DNA of 64,000 bases from Mycoplasmatota bacterium (GCA_018622495.1 CP076021.1:806001-870000), one strand, 5' to 3'; numbered from the stretch's first letter, positions 9,229-18,157 are shown. Numbers and translations: made by a program. The notes: generated by a model from the sequence alone, not told the origin.

Positions 9229-10743
9229 ATGAAAATAGAATTTAAAAATATATATAAAAATTTTGGAGCTGTAGAAGCTTTAAGTGATGTTTCATTCAAC
9301 GTCCCGTAAGCTAAAATTCTTGGGTTACTAGGTGAAAATGGCGCAGGTAAATCAACACTCATGAACATTTTAGGTGGAGTATTACCACCAACATCCTGAC
9401 AAATCTTGATTGATGATCGTCCAGTAACAAGTCTTTCTACACAAGAAGCTTTTAATTTAGGGATTAGTTTTATTCATCAAGAATTAAATCTGGTTAATGA
9501 CTTAAAAGTGTATGAAAACTTATTTTTACATCGAGAAATCACAAATAAAGGATTTCTTGATAAAAAAGAAATGATTAAACAAGCATATGCTGTATTTGAA
9601 AAAATGCATATTGAAATTAATCCAGTAGTATTTGTTAGAGAATTAGATACTTCAAGAAAACAATTAATTGAAATTGCAAAATCAATACTCTTTGATTCAA
9701 AAGTTATTATTTTTGATGAACCAACAACAGCATTAACTAATGAAGAGATTAAAAATTTATTTACAATTATGCGAGATCTAAAAAAAGATAAAATAACAAT
9801 GATATATATTAGTCATAAAATGCCAGAGTTATTTAATATATGTGATAGTTATGTTGTTTTACGTGATGGTAAATTTATCGATAGTGGCATGTTTAAAGAT
9901 ATAAACGAGAATATTGCTACTGAATTGTTAGTGGGTAGAAAACTAGCACATGATAAAATAGCTTATGATGAATCTCATATTGGAAATACGATATTTGAAG
10001 TTAAAGATTTAACATTAGAACCATTTTATAAAGATATAAATTTTACAGTTAAAGAAGGTGAAGTTCTAGGCATTACTGGATTATTTGGTGATGGTAGAGG
10101 TGAATTAAGTGAATCATTATTTGGTGCGAGAAAATTCACATCAGGTGAAATTATGATTAACGGTAAAAAATTAAATATGAAATCAATTCGAGGTGTGATG
10201 AAATCTGGTATCTCTATGGTACCTAGAAATAGAAAAGAAAGATCAATCATACCAGATTTAAATATTAGTGATAATTTATCAATGGCTTCTTTTACAGGGA
10301 AACATAAAAAGCTATTTGTTTCAATGAAAGAAGAGCTTGAAAGATTTAGTAAAAATCAAAAAGACACAAATATTAAAGTAGGTAGTCCATTAGATAAAAT
10401 TACCTCTCTTAGTGGTGGGAATCAACAAAAAGTTATATTCTCAAGATGGTTTGAAATGGACAGTGACCTATACATATTAGATAATCCTACACAAGGTATT
10501 GATGTAGGTGCTAAAAATGAAGTTTATCACTTGATTCATAATCTTGCGATTCAAGGAAAATCGGTTATTGTTTTTAGTTCAGAATATCATGAGTTAGAAA
10601 AGATATCTAATCGTGTGATTGTTATGTATAGAGGTCAAATTAATAAAGTATTTAAACATGAAGAACTTAATGAATTAGATATTATGTATTACTCAACAGG
10701 ATCAAATTTTAAGGAGCAAAAAGATGAAAAAAATAGAATCTAG
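9229..10743 (+). pseudogene. Ribose-type sugar ABC transporter ATPase with two in-frame stops
   Basis: From ATG 9229 (AAGGA upstream) the frame encodes a 504-codon RbsA/XylG-like protein with two ATPase domains, the usual length. The first domain has LLGENGAGKSTL (Walker A) and, later, IFDEPTTAL. The second has LSGGNQQKVIFSRW and LDNPTQGIDVG. The frame is broken by TAA at 9307-9309 just before Walker A and TGA at 9397-9399 where the family has glycine (TSGxI). Without readthrough the remaining ORF from about 9406 lacks Walker A and would be inactive. The flanking binding-protein and permease genes are intact, so the import system is either recently lost or the stops are not real. Confidence 0.88.
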
Positions 10744-11722
10744 TGTGGTTAAATCACAAATAAAAACCAAATTAAAAGATATTGTTGTTAATCATAATTA
10801 TGTATTTTCACTTATCATCATGTTAATTATAGGTGCGATTGCATCTCCAAATTTCCTTAGTGCAGCAAATTTAATACAATTGCTTAGAGCTTCAACAATT
10901 ATTGGTATTATTGCACTTGGGATGACGTTAGTTATCATCAGTGGAAATATAGATTTATCCGTTGGATCCATACTTGGATTTGTTGCAGCTATTGCAGTTA
11001 TTGTATATAATGCGACCGGTAGTATATTACTGACGTTATTATTCACATTAGCATTTGGTCTTTTATTAGGACTTATCAATGGATTCTTTGTCGGTAAAAC
11101 GCATATTGCAGGCTTTATTGTTACGCTTGCAACCATGGTATCATTTAGATCATTAACAGTTAAACTTGGAGAAGGTGGACCTTTGTTAATGGATAATGAT
11201 TTATACTATGAAGGACTAAGAACTATAGGTTATGGTAAATTCTTAGGTATTCCATATTTAGGTTGGATATTTATTTTAACAACTGTCATTGTTTGGTTAG
11301 TGATGACAAAAACTAAATTTGGACGTTATGTGTATGCCGTTGGTTCAAATGAAAAAGCAGCAAAACTTAGTGGTATTAAAGTTGATTTAGTTAAAGTATT
11401 AGTCTATGGTATTGCTGGTTTATTATCTGGATTAGCAGCGTTCTTATATATTTCTAGATTTGGCTCTGTTGATACATCAACAGCAGGATCATCATTTGAA
11501 TTAGATGCAATTGCTGCAGTTGCTATTGGTGGTGCATCAATGGCAGGTGGAAAAGGATTTATTCAAGGTACATTCTTTGGTGTTATTATTCTTTACTCAA
11601 TCGATGCAATCTTAAATGCATTTGGTGTCTCTGCATTCTTAATAGATTTCATTAAAGGTATGCTAATCTTAGGCGCAGTACTTGTTCAAAAATCACTGAA
11701 CAAAAATAAAGAAAACGAATAA
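10724..11722 (+). CDS. Ribose-type sugar ABC transporter permease
   Basis: A 332-residue RbsC-like inner-membrane protein with eight to ten hydrophobic segments, the conserved SGNIDLSVGSILGF near residue 72 and GRYVYAVGSNEKAAKLSGI in the cytoplasmic EAA-like loop, then AIAAVAIGGASMAGGKG. It overlaps the ATPase gene by 20 bases and has AAGGAG before its ATG, so the two are coupled. A terminator directly after its stop ends the operon. Confidence 0.93.
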   Translation: MKKIESSVVKSQIKTKLKDIVVNHNYVFSLIIMLIIGAIASPNFLSAANLIQLLRASTIIGIIALGMTLVIISGNIDLSVGSILGFVAAIAVIVYNATGSILLTLLFTLAFGLLLGLINGFFVGKTHIAGFIVTLATMVSFRSLTVKLGEGGPLLMDNDLYYEGLRTIGYGKFLGIPYLGWIFILTTVIVWLVMTKTKFGRYVYAVGSNEKAAKLSGIKVDLVKVLVYGIAGLLSGLAAFLYISRFGSVDTSTAGSSFELDAIAAVAIGGASMAGGKGFIQGTFFGVIILYSIDAILNAFGVSAFLIDFIKGMLILGAVLVQKSLNKNKENE

Positions 11723-11747
11723 AAAGGTAGCTTGCTACCTTTTTTTT
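11721..11747 (+). terminator. Rho-independent terminator of the sugar ABC operon
   Basis: AAAAAGGTAGC pairs with GCTACCTTTTT around a two-base loop, followed by a run of T. Confidence 0.9.
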
Positions 11748-11794
11748 ATAAGTTAAAAATTTAATGATATAATTATTAATAGAGGTGACTTAAT

Positions 11795-12532
11795 ATGAAA
11801 ATACAATTGAATTCAAAAAATTATTGTGATGTAATCTTAAAAGATGATGAGAAAAGAGATTTATTATTAATACTTCCAGGTGGTGGTTATACTTACACTT
11901 CACCAAGAGAAGCACTTCCAGTAGCAAATGCGTTCATGCCAATTGGTTTGCATGCTGCCATTTTTTATTATCGTGAAGAAATGTTATTATATCCTCAAAT
12001 TATGGATGAAGCAGTTGAATTATTAGATCAGCTTATGGCATTACCACAAGTCAATAAAATCAACGTCATTGGTTTTTCAGCTGGTGGACACTATGCTGCT
12101 TTAATGATTACAAAACTATCAAAATACTTTAATAAAGGACTGTTGATATATCCAGTGATTTCTACACTTCCTAAATATATTCATATTAGTTCATATGAAG
12201 CATTGTTAGGAGAAAAATTTACAGGCTATGATATTGATGAAATATCAGCTGATTTACATGTTCACAAAGATGTTTGTCCAACATTTTTAATGCATAGTGT
12301 TGATGATTCTGTTGTACCAGTTGAAAATAGTATCAGTATGCTTAGTGAACTTAAAAATGTTGGTGTTTATACAGAAGCTCATTTCTATCCAACAGGTGGA
12401 CATGGTATCTCTATTGATACCAAAGAAGTGGTACCAGAAGGCACTGATGTTGATCAATTCATGCATGATTTTGGTTATGTAGCTTCTTGGGTTGAACTTG
12501 CTAAAGATTTTTTAAAGAGAGAAATTAAATGA
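11795..12532 (+). CDS. Alpha/beta hydrolase, acetyl-esterase-like
   Basis: A 245-residue esterase of the BD-FAE/acetylxylan-esterase-like group. Oxyanion motif LPGGGY near residue 27, nucleophile elbow GFSAGGH near 93, acid in SVDDSVVP and histidine in TGGHGIS complete a catalytic triad. No signal peptide, so it acts in the cytoplasm, probably removing acyl groups from imported sugars. RBS AGAGGTG precedes the ATG. The stop overlaps the start of the next gene (ATGA), showing coupling. Confidence 0.85.
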   Translation: MKIQLNSKNYCDVILKDDEKRDLLLILPGGGYTYTSPREALPVANAFMPIGLHAAIFYYREEMLLYPQIMDEAVELLDQLMALPQVNKINVIGFSAGGHYAALMITKLSKYFNKGLLIYPVISTLPKYIHISSYEALLGEKFTGYDIDEISADLHVHKDVCPTFLMHSVDDSVVPVENSISMLSELKNVGVYTEAHFYPTGGHGISIDTKEVVPEGTDVDQFMHDFGYVASWVELAKDFLKREIK

Positions 12533-13203
12533 TTAATATATTACTTAGTTTAAGAGCTTTTGAAAATAAAAAAATATATGACTCAATAAAGCCATATATA
12601 AAAAAAGATATGAAAGTTTGTGTTTTAGCGTATTCTTTTTTTGAAATGTTTTATCCAACTGAAGAAGCTTATTCATCATATTATAGTGATCAAGGACCAT
12701 ATTATGAGAAAATAATAAACTCTTTTAGTATGTTTGGTATTAATGAGTTAATATGGATTGATTATTATAAGGACAGTATGAAGGAAGCGATAAAAAAAAT
12801 AGAAGATGCAGATATTCTTTATTTGCCAGGTGGTGCACCTGATGAAATGATGAAACGTGTTATAGAAAAGGGCTTATTAAAGACACTTAATGATTTTAAT
12901 AAAACAGTTATTGGTGTTTTCGCAGGAGCTATGATTCAATTTAAAAACTATTATATAGCACCTGATGCTGAATATAAAAAATTTAGTGAAGAAAACGGAT
13001 TAAATTATATCAACGCTTTTTTTATAGAAGTTCACTATCGTCGAAGAAAAAAACAAAAATCATCAATAAGGAAAATGTGGAGAAAATATAAAAAAGATAT
13101 GTATGTTATACCTAATGATGGATGTATCATCATTGATCATAGTCACATAAAATGTATATATACAGCAAGAAAACTTTATAATTATAAAGGAATTATTAAA
13201 TAA
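12529..13203 (+). CDS. Peptidase S51 (dipeptidase E)-like protein lacking the nucleophile serine
   Basis: A 224-residue protein with the class I glutamine-amidotransferase-like fold of S51 peptidases: DADILYLPGGAPDEM near 100, then VIGVFAGAM near 128 where active members have GxSAGA. Phenylalanine 131 (TTC, 12919-12921) replaces the nucleophile serine. The bases read TTCGCA; TCTGCA would restore Ser-Ala, and the change matches the lesion pattern seen in other genes here. Otherwise it would be a pseudo-peptidase. It starts by ATGA overlap with the esterase gene and ends three bases from the target duplication of the ISL3 element. Confidence 0.7.
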   Translation: MINILLSLRAFENKKIYDSIKPYIKKDMKVCVLAYSFFEMFYPTEEAYSSYYSDQGPYYEKIINSFSMFGINELIWIDYYKDSMKEAIKKIEDADILYLPGGAPDEMMKRVIEKGLLKTLNDFNKTVIGVFAGAMIQFKNYYIAPDAEYKKFSEENGLNYINAFFIEVHYRRRKKQKSSIRKMWRKYKKDMYVIPNDGCIIIDHSHIKCIYTARKLYNYKGIIK

Positions 13204-13211
13204 TAAAAATA
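13204..13211. repeat. Left 8-bp target duplication of the ISL3 element
   Basis: TAAAAATA immediately precedes the element and is repeated exactly at 14793-14800 immediately after it. Eight bases is the duplication size usual for ISL3-family transposition. Confidence 0.75.
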
Positions 13212-13296
13212 GGGTCTTTAAAAAATTGTATGGTAAAGACTAAATAGACCTTTCCAAAATTGTATGGTCAATGTGACCTATAAAAAATTGTATGGT
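13212..13296 (+). repeat. Three direct copies of a 23-bp terminal unit at the left end
   Basis: Units at 13212-13234, 13246-13268 and 13274-13296 all end AAAATTGTATGGT, with more variable outer bases. They are spaced 34 and 28 bases apart. They look like repeated transposase binding sites rather than a single terminal inverted repeat. Confidence 0.7.
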
Positions 13297-13301
13297 AAGT
13301 T

Positions 13302-13327
13302 AAAGGCACTCGCGGGAGTGCCTTTTT
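13302..13327 (+). terminator. Terminator hairpin inside the left end of the ISL3 element
   Basis: AAAGGCACTC pairs with GAGTGCCTTT over a four-base loop, followed by T7 on the plus strand. It would stop transcription entering the element from the S51-like operon. Confidence 0.8.
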
Positions 13328-13344
13328 TTGCCATAACTCTTATT

Positions 13345-14641
13345 TTATTTGTTTTTTATAGGTATATCTTTATTAATTGCATACATAATCTTGTTTCTCA
13401 ATCGATTATAAGATTTAATACCATTAGATGTTTTGATCACAGTCTTTATTTTATTATTGACAGATTCAATAGGACCATTGGATATTCGTCTTTTATCATA
13501 AACTAAAAAAGAATTTTTAATCTCATCTCTCCAGTTATTTAACGTTCTTCCAAATGATCTCATCCCTGCTAACTTATGATTTCTAAATAGATCTATGAGT
13601 TGGTTAAGCTCATCATCACACGTATCATAAGAGGCTGTTAGATTAAATGATCTATACCTTTCTTTTAAAAGATATGCATCTTTTAAATCATCATTAGTAG
13701 ATAACAAATAATGAAGAATATCCGATTTATGCCAATATGCATGTAGTTTTTGTATACGTATTTTCCCATCATAGATATCTTCATAGTTCTTGAGAAAGAA
13801 GTAATGAAATTTCTTTAACATGTAATAATACATATCATCATGAACTGGTGCACTTTTGTGTTGCTTGTATTTATTCATTGTATCAATTCTTATACGTTTG
13901 ATGATTTCATTTAATGTCCTAATTAAATGAAATGAATCAACAGCTATTTTCGCTTGAGGTATACATAATTTGATGACATCTCTATAAGTTTGCCACATGT
14001 CCATCACGACGACTTCTACGCTTGATAACTCAGTTTTAGGGATTCTAGCGAAGTAATCAATTAAATAACGTTTATGTCTTGTTGGTAATACATCAATGAT
14101 TTTTCTATGCATGAAATCATATAAGATACATGCATATTTGTACTTGTGTGCTCTTGATATAAATACTTCATCGATATTGATCACTTTGGGTAGCTTTCGA
14201 CGCTTCGCTTCTACATAACGATCAAATATATTGATCACTGTTTGGATACTAACATAATAGTGATGCGCAGCAGATGTAAATGTATGATTATAATCTTTTA
14301 AATAGTTTAAAATAGACATCTTTGTATACAAACTTACATTTTCATTTGAGTCTCGATAGTGGATTGGACTCGCTAAAGGTTTTCTTACAAAGCTTACATT
14401 GATATCTTCTCATATGCCATCTAATCACGCTTTTTTCATGTGTAGATATTGAATGTATGATTTTTTTATATTTATATTCTAAAAATCTTATATGAGCTGA
14501 TCCTGAGATAGGGCATAATATTTGTTGTTTATAAAACTTTAATTCGATAATCAATACATTTCTTTCAAGCCTTGTTTCTAATAATTCAATCTTGCTTTTA
14601 AATTGTTCTAAGTGTAAAATATTTATGGTATCATAAGACAT
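13345..14641 (-). pseudogene. ISL3-family transposase, frameshifted
   Basis: The N-terminal part (from ATG 14641, RBS AGGAGG) has the ISL3 zinc-binding region: CPISG and CKLCKKTF. It runs out at 14342. The rest continues in another frame through NVSLYTKMSILNYL, a helix-turn-helix (YYVSIQTVINIFD) and the DDE catalytic region (VINIDEVF, VVMDMWQTYR, SFHLIRTLN, and NGPIESVNNKIK near the end). The junction near 14342-14355 contains a CG. Together the parts give about 430 residues, the family's usual size, so the protein was full-length until recently. Confidence 0.85.
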
Positions 14642-14696
14642 GAAGTCCTCCTATTCTATAGTTATGGCTAATAACTCTATTATAAATGAGGACTTC
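14642..14696 (-). promoter_or_regulatory. Transposase promoter with fold-back arms around the ribosome binding site
   Basis: On the minus strand a TATAAT sits at 14684-14679. Nine-base inverted arms GAAGTCCTC (14642-14650) and GAGGACTTC (14688-14696) flank it. The proximal arm overlaps the Shine-Dalgarno sequence (14647-14652). The distal arm lies upstream of the expected start point, so only read-through transcripts would contain both. Confidence 0.5.
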
Positions 14697-14715
14697 CTTT
14701 TTTATATAAAAAAAT

Positions 14716-14792
14716 AGGCCTTTCAAAAATCGTATGGTATACCATACAATATTTTAAAGCCTATGATTGACCATACGATATTTTAAACATCT
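14716..14792 (-). repeat. 23-bp terminal units at the right end, including an inverted pair
   Basis: Copies at 14770-14792 and 14741-14763 point inward on the minus strand; a third at 14716-14738 is on the plus strand. The last two form a near-palindrome separated by two bases. All share GTATGGT next to an A/T-rich stretch, like the left-end units. Confidence 0.7.
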
Positions 14793-14800
14793 TAAAAATA
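14793..14800. repeat. Right 8-bp target duplication of the ISL3 element
   Basis: TAAAAATA, identical to 13204-13211. Confidence 0.75.
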
Positions 14801-14826
14801 AGCCTACACAATCATTTGTGTAGGCT
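14801..14826 (-). terminator. Terminator of the SGNH-like gene
   Basis: Eleven-base arms (14801-14811, 14816-14826) with a four-base loop. Read on the minus strand it is followed by TATTTTT. Confidence 0.8.
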
Positions 14827-14834
14827 CTTTGTTT

Positions 14835-15404
14835 TTAAATATATTTTTTTAATTCATTCGCAATAATAGATGCATACATTCTAGCACCATAACTTGTTAA
14901 ATAGATATCATCAAGATAGAATTGGTCAATCATTTTGTTATTAAACTTTGATGTAAGTTTTTTTGTGATATCAAATATATCAATTAATACAACATCATTT
15001 TCATGACAAAACTTTTTAATCGCTTCAACATATACATTTAAACTATCTAGATTTTGTTTACTTTTACTAAACTTAGGATTATAAATAGGAGTTAAGAAAA
15101 TAGGTAATTGATGTACCGATTTATTCACTGTAATAAATCTTTGTAAGTTATCTACAAAATAATCAATAGGCACATCGAATGCATCATGAAAACCAAACTG
15201 AACAAGTAGATGATCTCCATCTTTTATATCAGTCTCAATTTTAAATAATCTGCCTTGTGCAACAAAACTACTTGTGCTCGCTTGATCAGTTGATTCATCA
15301 ACTATTTCTATATTAGGAGATATAAACTCATTTAATTGTTTTGCCCAGCCACTTTCAATTTTATTTCCTGCAGCGAAGTGGTCACCTGCGATATATAATT
15401 TCAT
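14835..15404 (-). CDS. SGNH/GDSL-like protein with catalytic residues replaced
   Basis: A 189-residue protein with the SGNH hydrolase layout but altered active site. Block I reads AGDHFAAG, with histidine where the nucleophile serine belongs. Block III reads VQFGFHDA in place of the usual FGxND. Block V reads FYLDDIYLTSYGARMYA, with tyrosine where the catalytic histidine is expected. The fold resembles rhamnogalacturonan-acetylesterase-like enzymes. With both serine and histidine missing it is probably a pseudoenzyme or a binding protein. No signal peptide. It is a single gene divergent from the DUF6054-like gene. Confidence 0.65.
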   Translation of the reverse strand: MKLYIAGDHFAAGNKIESGWAKQLNEFISPNIEIVDESTDQASTSSFVAQGRLFKIETDIKDGDHLLVQFGFHDAFDVPIDYFVDNLQRFITVNKSVHQLPIFLTPIYNPKFSKSKQNLDSLNVYVEAIKKFCHENDVVLIDIFDITKKLTSKFNNKMIDQFYLDDIYLTSYGARMYASIIANELKKYI

Positions 15405-15514
15405 GTCATCACCATAGATATATTAACACAAATATCTATATTTGTTCAATTGATTGATAATTTAAGTTTATCTTTGTATAATAGAAGTAAAACAACGATA
15501 CGAGGTATTAACAC

Positions 15515-15868
15515 ATGTTAGATTCAGTCAAGTTTGAAGGTAAAGGTTATGTTAAAGAAATCACTGAGGATTTAATTGCTGGTATGCAAAATAGTACAAG
15601 AGATTATTTTGTGACTAAACATTCATATGGTGAACAAAAATCATCGATGATTGTTTTTCAAAAGTACTATTTACGTGCAAGTGCAGACTCAACTTTATCA
15701 GTTTTAGTTTGTAAAGATGAAAGCGAACTAGTTTCGATTGAAGCAGTTGTCTCAGGACAAGGGCAAGGTTATTTGCATGTAGACTCAGGATCTCATTCTG
15801 AATTTATTAAAAGATTTGAAGAAGTAGCATTATCAATGGGATTTAGAAAAGAAAGAATGATTTATTAA
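15515..15868 (+). CDS. DUF6054-like small protein
   Basis: A 117-residue soluble protein. VFQKYYLRASADSTLSVLV and VSGQGQGYLHVDSGSHSEF resemble the conserved FEKYYFR and glycine-rich regions of DUF6054, a Firmicutes family without known function. It has its own ribosome binding site (GAGG) and is followed by the phosphoesterase gene after 44 bases. The family match is from memory and moderate. Confidence 0.5.
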   Translation: MLDSVKFEGKGYVKEITEDLIAGMQNSTRDYFVTKHSYGEQKSSMIVFQKYYLRASADSTLSVLVCKDESELVSIEAVVSGQGQGYLHVDSGSHSEFIKRFEEVALSMGFRKERMIY

Positions 15869-15912
15869 ATATATATAGTAAACATATATATCGTTTTTAA
15901 AGGGAGAAAAAT

Positions 15913-16875
15913 ATGAAGAAATACGGATTAGTGATATTTATTTTTTTAATAAGTATTACCCTTTTTGCTTGTCAAAGCAATCAAATAGGTATCTATACAA
16001 ATGATATGTCAATGACAGTCGTATCAGAAGATGAAACGATTAAAATATTACAATTAACAGATCAACATTTAATGTATGGGTTCGGATATAACGATAATAG
16101 AACATTCGCTTTAATTGGAGAATTAGCTAGTCGTGATGATTATGATTTAATCGTCTTAACGGGTGATCAAACAATGGCACCAAGAACAACTGCTATTTAT
16201 AAAAGACTCATCGATGAAATGGAAGCTATAGAAATACCTTGGACATTTGTATTTGGTAATCATGATAATGATCATTGTTCATATGAAGATATCATTGAAG
16301 TGGTTAATCAAGCAGAGACAACTTATCTTCAATTTAAAATCGGACCAGAAATGACGGATGGTGGATATGGAAACTTTATCATTGATTTTATGTATAACAA
16401 TGATGTTATTTATCATGCATATTTCCTAGATTCGAAAAACGAAGAAGATGACTATACTGAAGAAGAAGGTGAATATGGATATATTTCACCTGCTCAAATC
16501 TCATGGTATGAATCTCATATAGCACAAGATACATTAGAATCAGTGGTATTTATGCATATTCCATTAAGACAATTTATGTTAGCCAATGAAGAAGATAGTA
16601 GCTATGAAGGTATATTTAATGAAGATAAAGTTTATGCACAAGGACAAGACACAGGCTTTTTTCAAGCGATGGTGGATGGTGGATTATCAAAAGCAGTATT
16701 TGTTGGCCATGATCACCTTAATGATTTTTCATTTGTTTTAAATGATATATTATTAGCCTATGGTAGGAATTCTGGATATAGTGCATATGGTAATTTAGAA
16801 CGTGGTGGTAGACATATAGAAATATCAAGTATTAACGAACTTACAACCTATGTTGTATTGGGAGATGAATCATGA
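15913..16875 (+). CDS. Lipoprotein metallophosphoesterase (calcineurin-like)
   Basis: A 320-residue surface lipoprotein; signal MKKYGLVIFIFLISITLFAC with lipobox cysteine 20. All metal-ligand motifs of the calcineurin-like fold are visible: LTDQHL (DxH), LTGDQ (GDx), FGNHDND (GNHD), FMHIPL and GHDHLNDF. It would hydrolyse a phosphoester outside the cell, possibly nucleotides or phospholipid head groups. RBS GGGAG precedes the ATG. The stop overlaps the next small gene by ATGA, so a three-gene unit is likely. Confidence 0.9.
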   Translation: MKKYGLVIFIFLISITLFACQSNQIGIYTNDMSMTVVSEDETIKILQLTDQHLMYGFGYNDNRTFALIGELASRDDYDLIVLTGDQTMAPRTTAIYKRLIDEMEAIEIPWTFVFGNHDNDHCSYEDIIEVVNQAETTYLQFKIGPEMTDGGYGNFIIDFMYNNDVIYHAYFLDSKNEEDDYTEEEGEYGYISPAQISWYESHIAQDTLESVVFMHIPLRQFMLANEEDSSYEGIFNEDKVYAQGQDTGFFQAMVDGGLSKAVFVGHDHLNDFSFVLNDILLAYGRNSGYSAYGNLERGGRHIEISSINELTTYVVLGDES

Positions 16876-17024
16876 TGATATCAAAGAAAAATCGTATATA
16901 TATTGCGTTGAGCAGTTATTTTTTAGCTATGATAGGATTATTTTTTACAGGTTTTGCGTGGTGGTATCTCGTTGTTGTTATCGCTATAATTAATATATTT
17001 ATAGGGGGTAAAAAACATGTTTGA
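16872..17024 (+). CDS. Small membrane protein, 50 residues
   Basis: An ATG overlapping the stop of the phosphoesterase gene opens a 50-codon frame beginning MMISKKNRIYIALSSYF with about 35 hydrophobic residues, enough for one or two membrane helices, and a basic end (GGKKHV). It overlaps the next gene by eight bases, whose ribosome binding site GGGGG lies inside it. The tight coupling on both sides supports translation. Function unknown. Confidence 0.6.
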   Translation: MMISKKNRIYIALSSYFLAMIGLFFTGFAWWYLVVVIAIINIFIGGKKHV

Positions 17025-17295
17025 TATCATGATCAAAATTTTAATTTACTCATTTTATATTTCAATAGTATTATGGGCTATTATTTTATTATTTAGAGTG
17101 TTTATTGCTATTAAGTCTGATTTAAACATCAAAGAAAAAGTGCTCACGGTTATATTGCCATGTAATATAGGTGTATTTGCATATATTAAAAATGAGTTAT
17201 GGTTAAAAATAACGAGATTACTTATTGTTGGACTATGTGTTACATCATTTTTAGCAAGTTTGTTTTTATTGAATTCTATTATAGGGTTTTATTAA
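17017..17295 (+). CDS. Small membrane protein, 92 residues
   Basis: Starts with MFDIMIKILIYSFYISIVLW. It has an N-terminal helix (about 5-28), a basic loop (DLNIKEK), a middle hydrophobic segment and a C-terminal helix (about 65-92). I do not recognise the family. It is the last gene of the unit with the lipoprotein phosphoesterase. Confidence 0.6.
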   Translation: MFDIMIKILIYSFYISIVLWAIILLFRVFIAIKSDLNIKEKVLTVILPCNIGVFAYIKNELWLKITRLLIVGLCVTSFLASLFLLNSIIGFY

Positions 17296-17345
17296 TTTAA
17301 TATTGCAGAGTAAATATCATAATTATATAGTGTAAATTATAATAA

Positions 17346-17370
17346 AAACAACCTCAAAACGAGGTTGTTT
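17346..17370. terminator. Bidirectional terminator between the membrane gene and tRNA-Lys
   Basis: AAACAACCTC pairs with GAGGTTGTTT over a five-base loop. It lies where the plus-strand unit and the minus-strand tRNA transcript converge. Confidence 0.8.
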
Positions 17371-17380
17371 GATTTTAAAA

Positions 17381-17456
17381 TGGTACACCTTAACGGGATC
17401 GAACCGTTGACCCACTGATTAAGAGTCAGTTGCTCTGCCAGCTGAGCTAAAGGTGC
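17381..17456 (-). tRNA. tRNA-Lys (anticodon CUU)
   Basis: On the minus strand a 76-base cloverleaf can be drawn: acceptor GCACCTT with AAGGTGT (a G-U at the first pair), D-arm with AGCTCAGCTGGCAGAGC, anticodon loop CTCTTAA giving CUU, T-loop GGTTCGATCC, and CCA encoded. It is the only RNA gene seen in the window. Confidence 0.95.
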
Positions 17457-17506
17457 ATGTGCTTTATTATTATAGCACATATTTTATTAATTTCAAGTAT
17501 AGTTTT

Positions 17507-18156
17507 TTAATCAAACCATTGCCAATAATGCCAAAATTCCCATTCACCAGTAACGATAACTGAAATGATAAAAGATAGTATTAAAAGTATGAATGTTATA
17601 ATTAAACTTATATTAAATAATTTTGTATAAATACCTTTAAGAACATAATGACCAATACGTAAATTTTTCTTAACAAAAAATTGCATAACCATGCTTTTAG
17701 AAAATGAGAAAAGTTTAACACTGACTGAAAACAAATAAAAACTAAAAGCGATAAATAATGCACCATATAATATATTTATCCCAGGTATTAATACAGGTAT
17801 AAACGAGAATGTAGTGATGTTGAATATGAAATAAACACCTAAAGACCAAGAAACAAGCGTACTAATCATAAATAATATTGAACTAGCATATAAAAGTAAG
17901 AGCATAGGTACAGCATAAGTAGACGATGTGATAATTTCAAACATGCGTTTATTTTTATGCATTTTTTGATATGTTCTATAATCATTCGCGATACTTTCGA
18001 TATCTCCAAGTGCCTTAACAGATTGAGATTCAGAGATACGGAAGCAACAGATTCATCTACATGATCTAAATAATCATTAATGATTTCATCGATGTCTTTT
18101 ACTTTCCTATCTTGTAAAGCAAGCTTTAATGTATTTATAAAATGATCTTTAGTCAT
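17507..18156 (-). pseudogene. DUF1700/HAAS-type membrane protein, frameshifted
   Basis: ATG 18156 (RBS GGAGG) opens MTKDHFINTLKLALQ ... YLDHVDESVAS, the N-terminal helical HAAS domain. A one-base loss near 18035-18043 shifts the frame. The other frame continues ISESQSVKALGDIESIAND, the rest of that domain, then four hydrophobic segments to 17507. The junction reads TTCCGTATC on the coding strand. TCTGGAATC would restore the frame and the usual GxSE turn. The gene follows the PadR gene directly, the standard partnership in which PadR controls this membrane protein. Confidence 0.75.
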
Positions 18157-18157
18157 A

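Larger units (their letters stand above)
13212..14792 (-). mobile_element. ISL3-family insertion sequence (1581 bp)
   Basis: The element is bounded by 8-bp direct repeats. It carries one transposase gene (minus strand, frameshifted) and related 23-bp ends. The left end begins GGGTCTTTAAAA and the right end, read inward, AGATGTTTAAAA; both end in GTATGGT. Further copies of the 23-bp unit lie inside each end. The insertion is between the S51-like gene and the SGNH-like gene and breaks neither. Confidence 0.8.

Noticed and set aside
12297-12482. Short overlapping frame inside the esterase gene
   Set aside because: It lies in another frame of a well-conserved gene, lacks a ribosome binding site and has no recognisable domain.
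14342-14641. Programmed frameshift in the ISL3 transposase
   Set aside because: No slippery heptamer or downstream structure is visible at the junction, and ISL3 transposases are normally one frame. A lesion like those elsewhere is simpler.
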